In this document: piece after piece, positions 61,690-64,000 of the stretch | Layout of the letters: each line of letters begins with the position of its first letter | Numbering within the stretch: position 1 is the stretch's first letter | Assembly: GCF_041740695.1 (NCBI RefSeq) | Contig: NZ_JBGSLK010000006.1 | Coordinates: 41,590 to 105,589, forward strand | Length of the DNA stretch: 64,000 nt | Source: Haliscomenobacter sp041740695 | GTDB taxonomy: Bacteria; Bacteroidota; Bacteroidia; Chitinophagales; Saprospiraceae | Reading direction: 5' to 3' | Notes under the pieces: generated by a model | The model's input: the letters and a program-made list of their open reading frames with translations, nothing else | The model's database searches: none | What the model was told of the DNA's origin: nothing | Program-made: the position numbers and the translations under genes

Positions 61690-62586
61690 ATGCACCGTTC
61701 TGGTTTTATCAATATCATCGGCCATCCCAATGTGGGCAAATCCACGTTGATGAACGCACTGGTGGGCGAACGAATGTCCATCATCACCAACAAACCTCAA
61801 ACGACCCGCCATCGGATCATCGGGATTCTGAGTGGCGAGGACTTCCAAATGGTGCTTTCCGACACTCCCGGAGTAGTCGAAAAACCGGCCTACAAGATGC
61901 ACCAGGCCATGAATTCCTTCGTACAGTCCACTTTCGAGGATGCTGACCTCATGCTCCTGGTAACCGACGTGCTGGAAGAATACAAGGCGGGCGATCAACT
62001 CCTGGAACAATTGCGTCGCCAAATCAGCATTCCCATGTTTGTGGTTTTGAACAAAATTGACCTGGTAGACGAGGAGAAATTGGAGCAGTTGAAAACATTT
62101 TGGGCCGAACAATTGCCCGACGCCCAGGTGATCCCCATTTCAGCATTGAAAAAAATCAGCACCGACTTGTTGCTGAACACTTTAAAAGAAAGCCTCCCCG
62201 AAGGCCCGGAATACTACCCCAAAGACCAATTGACCGACCGACCCGAGCGCTTTTTTATGAGCGAGATCATCCGGGAAAAAATCATGACGTTGTACCATCA
62301 GGAAATTCCTTACGCAACGCAGGTGATCATCGAGGAGTTTAAAGAAGACCAAACGGTTGGTGGCAAAGCAATAGCCCGTATTTCTGCCACCATCTTTGTG
62401 GAGCGCGATACGCAAAAATCCATCTTGATTGGCAAAAATGGAGTGTCAATCAAACAACTGGGCACGGATGCCCGCCTGGACATGGAAAAGTTTTTGGAAA
62501 AAAAGGTTTTCCTGGAGCTCTTCGTCAAAGTGAAAGACAACTGGCGGAACGATGATTTTTTGCTCAAGCAGTTTGGCTACAAGTAA
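61690..62586 (+). CDS. era: GTPase Era
   Basis: 298 aa. Ribosome-assembly GTPase that binds 16S rRNA and the 30S subunit. G1 GHPNVGKST (about 11-19), a T in the switch region (TTRHRIIG), G3 DTPG, G4 NKID and G5 SALKK are all present. The C-terminal KH domain carries FVERDTQKSILIGKNGVSIKQLGTDARLDME. Length and order are standard. ATG 61690. Confidence 0.97.
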   Translation: MHRSGFINIIGHPNVGKSTLMNALVGERMSIITNKPQTTRHRIIGILSGEDFQMVLSDTPGVVEKPAYKMHQAMNSFVQSTFEDADLMLLVTDVLEEYKAGDQLLEQLRRQISIPMFVVLNKIDLVDEEKLEQLKTFWAEQLPDAQVIPISALKKISTDLLLNTLKESLPEGPEYYPKDQLTDRPERFFMSEIIREKIMTLYHQEIPYATQVIIEEFKEDQTVGGKAIARISATIFVERDTQKSILIGKNGVSIKQLGTDARLDMEKFLEKKVFLELFVKVKDNWRNDDFLLKQFGYK

Positions 62587-62705
62587 AAACCTTTGAGAAT
62601 CAAACTAAACTGTTTCAGCCGCGACAAGTCAAAGAGAAACAAAGCAAACAACATTACCGTTAAATGGGGGATGAAAATTCAATTCCTTATTAAAATTGCA
62701 GCATT

Positions 62706-63113
62706 ATGTACAAGTCGATTATTATTGCCCTAAGCTTCCTTGCTTTTGCATGTTCCAAACCCAACGTTGCCGATGATGCCATAATTCCAGTTGATACGGA
62801 TCAGGTACTAGCTACTGGTTCTTTCATAAATTCTAGCCAGCATACTGCTTCCGGCACCGCGAAATTGATTAAAGACAAGGACGGTAAGCGGTTCCTGTTG
62901 TTGGAAAATCTTAAAGCTGATAGTGGTCCTGACCTTCGGATTTACCTTGCTACCTCGCTCAAGGCTGACGATTTCACCGAAATTTCAAGCAAATTGTCAT
63001 TGGGCAATGTACGGATCGCTGTTCCAGATAATGTCGATATTAAATCTCAAAAGTTTGTTTTGATCTGGTGCAAAGCGTTTTCGGTGCTGTTTGGGTCGGC
63101 GGAGTTGAAGTGA
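62706..63113 (+). CDS. DM13-domain lipoprotein
   Basis: 135 aa. Lipoprotein signal with lipobox AFAC (MYKSIIIALSFLAFACSKP). The rest is a DM13 domain: ATGSFINSSQHTASGTAKLIKD, FLLLENLKADSGPDLRIYLA, and the cysteine-bearing FVLIWCKAFSVLFGSAELK at the end. DM13 domains are thought to be electron-transfer or redox sites in secreted proteins (family prediction). It stands alone, 119 nt after era. Confidence 0.85.
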   Translation: MYKSIIIALSFLAFACSKPNVADDAIIPVDTDQVLATGSFINSSQHTASGTAKLIKDKDGKRFLLLENLKADSGPDLRIYLATSLKADDFTEISSKLSLGNVRIAVPDNVDIKSQKFVLIWCKAFSVLFGSAELK

Positions 63114-63118
63114 CAGTG

Positions 63119-63150
63119 GTAAGCTGTGAGCCATCAACTATGAGCAATTG
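63119..63150. repeat. AGCTGTGAGC-type short repeats
   Basis: GTAAGCTGTGAGCCATCAAC and TATGAGCAATT follow the DM13 stop. They are related in pattern to the AGCTNTCAGC units at 23011-23061. Confidence 0.45.
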
Positions 63151-63226
63151 GCTTACAACATCAAGCCCAGTAAACGTAAGTTTGGCCTGAACCAAACTTA
63201 CGTTTACTGGGCTTGATGTTGTAAGC
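63151..63226. repeat. Perfect 76-bp palindrome
   Basis: Arms of 35 nt (left arm starts GCTTACAACATCAAGCCC) are exactly complementary around a 6-nt loop (CCTGAA). The inner part includes GTAAACGTAAG, like the TTTACTAAAC palindromes. It separates two plus-strand genes and may be a terminator or a mobile element end; it has no T-run. Confidence 0.9.
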
Positions 63227-63247
63227 AACCATAAAAACAAAAATAAT

Positions 63248-64000
63248 ATGGGGACATACCAAAAAACAAGCATTGCTTTTTTATTCCTTGTCTTGTTCAC
63301 ATTTGGTTGTGATAAAAATGATGACAATCCTGTAAATCCAACTTCTAATATTACCTATTCGGAATCGCCTTTTGACTTGCAAGGTGTAAATGCAAAATTT
63401 GCAAAAGACATTGCCTATGACAACAAAGAAAGGACGCAGTTCGATATATGGCTACCCAATTCTAACACACCCACCGGGTTAGTTATATATGTACATGGTG
63501 GGGGATTTACGAGTGGCGATAAGAATTTTGTGTATTCTGTTCAGTCGGGCGGTGCTTGGGATTTCCCCTCGGACATTAGGTTTTTACTTCAAAACAATAT
63601 TGCTTTTGCAACTATTCGTTACACACTGTTAAGCACGACAGGAGAAACAGAGGGGATTAAAAAACCGATGTCTGATGTAAAAAGAGCTTTACAATACATC
63701 AGGTATCGAGCAAGCGATTTTAAGATTGACAAAAATAAAATTATTTTGGCAGGTAATTCAGCAGGTGCAGGCACTTCTCTTTGGATTGCGTTTAATAATG
63801 ACTTTGCGAATGCTGCAAGCAGCGACCCTGTTTTAAGAGAATCCAGCAGAGTAAAAGGAGTAGTAGCAAGAGAAACCCAAGCAAGTTACAACATTGAAGA
63901 CCGATGGGTAAATGATGTTTTTCCTGATTATAGCTTAACTTGGTCGACAATTTTGGCTAATGAAACAGGTAATATTCAAAAAATTTATGGGGTTTCCTCT
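63248..64000 (+). CDS. Alpha/beta-hydrolase (esterase-like) lipoprotein, 3' end missing
   Basis: The first 251 residues are in the window. Lipobox LFTFGC (MGTYQKTSIAFLFLVLFTFGC) is followed by a hydrolase fold: LVIYVHGGGFTSGDKNF has the oxyanion-hole HGGG, and KIILAGNSAGAGTSLWIA carries the nucleophile-elbow serine GNSAG. These are features of the hormone-sensitive-lipase/carboxylesterase group. The acid and His of the triad lie beyond the edge. ATG 63248; the large palindrome lies directly upstream. Confidence 0.88.
   Translation, partial: MGTYQKTSIAFLFLVLFTFGCDKNDDNPVNPTSNITYSESPFDLQGVNAKFAKDIAYDNKERTQFDIWLPNSNTPTGLVIYVHGGGFTSGDKNFVYSVQSGGAWDFPSDIRFLLQNNIAFATIRYTLLSTTGETEGIKKPMSDVKRALQYIRYRASDFKIDKNKIILAGNSAGAGTSLWIAFNNDFANAASSDPVLRESSRVKGVVARETQASYNIEDRWVNDVFPDYSLTWSTILANETGNIQKIYGVSS

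Overview
The window looks like chromosomal DNA of a member of the Bacteroidota, most probably a Saprospiria/Haliscomenobacter-like gliding or filamentous bacterium (lineage inferred). The signs are a SusC/SusD pair, several type IX secretion system (T9SS) cargo proteins with C-terminal sorting domains, a PorP/SprF protein, b558-type succinate dehydrogenase, Na+-translocating NQR, Bacteroidota promoters (TTTG - about 20 nt - TAnnTTTG), and intergenic regions full of long inverted repeats. No rRNA, tRNA, CRISPR array, transposase or integrase was seen.

Layout. 1-1790: 5' part of rnr (RNase R) with a small upstream gene. 1911-5876: promoter and sdhCAB. 5967-8928: a candidate small RNA/attenuator leader, two outer-membrane barrel proteins and small membrane/stress proteins, including an unlisted 39-aa protein. 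9121-15009: FAD oxidoreductase, a translationally coupled TspO-like/YihY pair, a DUF2383 protein and a large flotillin-like SPFH protein. 15162-18076: a MoxR ATPase followed by an ATPase/HNH pair that matches the Septu (PtuAB) anti-phage system. 18303-24386: the complete nqrABCDEF operon. 24814-29462: susC/susD, then a bifunctional nuclease gene (bfn) with a very good promoter. 30318-32735: two copies of a roughly 400-bp non-coding repeat that bracket a frameshifted AlbA_2-type regulator gene.

32766-57188 is the accessory heart of the window. It holds a LuxR-type regulator, a giant (about 2117 aa) surface protein with five PPC domains and a family of di-cysteine repeats, an 1174-aa protein with eleven Ig-like repeats and a gliding-motility type C-terminus, and PorP/SprF, apparently all in one transcription unit. 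Next to it lie a 735-aa PPC/T9SS protein, a divergent ECF sigma factor - membrane TPR protein - unknown gene set, a 964-aa lipoprotein with a C-terminal CHAT protease domain, and a 1357-aa PPC/T9SS protein. This reads as a regulated surface-display system that uses T9SS. Its coupling to the CHAT protease and sigma factor is inferred from proximity.

57367-60809: a TonB-dependent receptor gene preceded by a clear TPP riboswitch with an intrinsic terminator, so the receptor very probably imports thiamin or a precursor. A NadR-like kinase gene follows upstream. 60987-64000: a conserved hypothetical gene, era, a DM13 lipoprotein and the start of an alpha/beta-hydrolase lipoprotein gene.

Several families of dispersed palindromic elements sit between genes: paired 20-nt hairpins with compensatory changes, GTTGAG-type short repeats built into inverted repeats, TTTACTAAAC palindromes, and a perfect 76-bp palindrome. 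They are listed separately and are among the least explained parts of the window.
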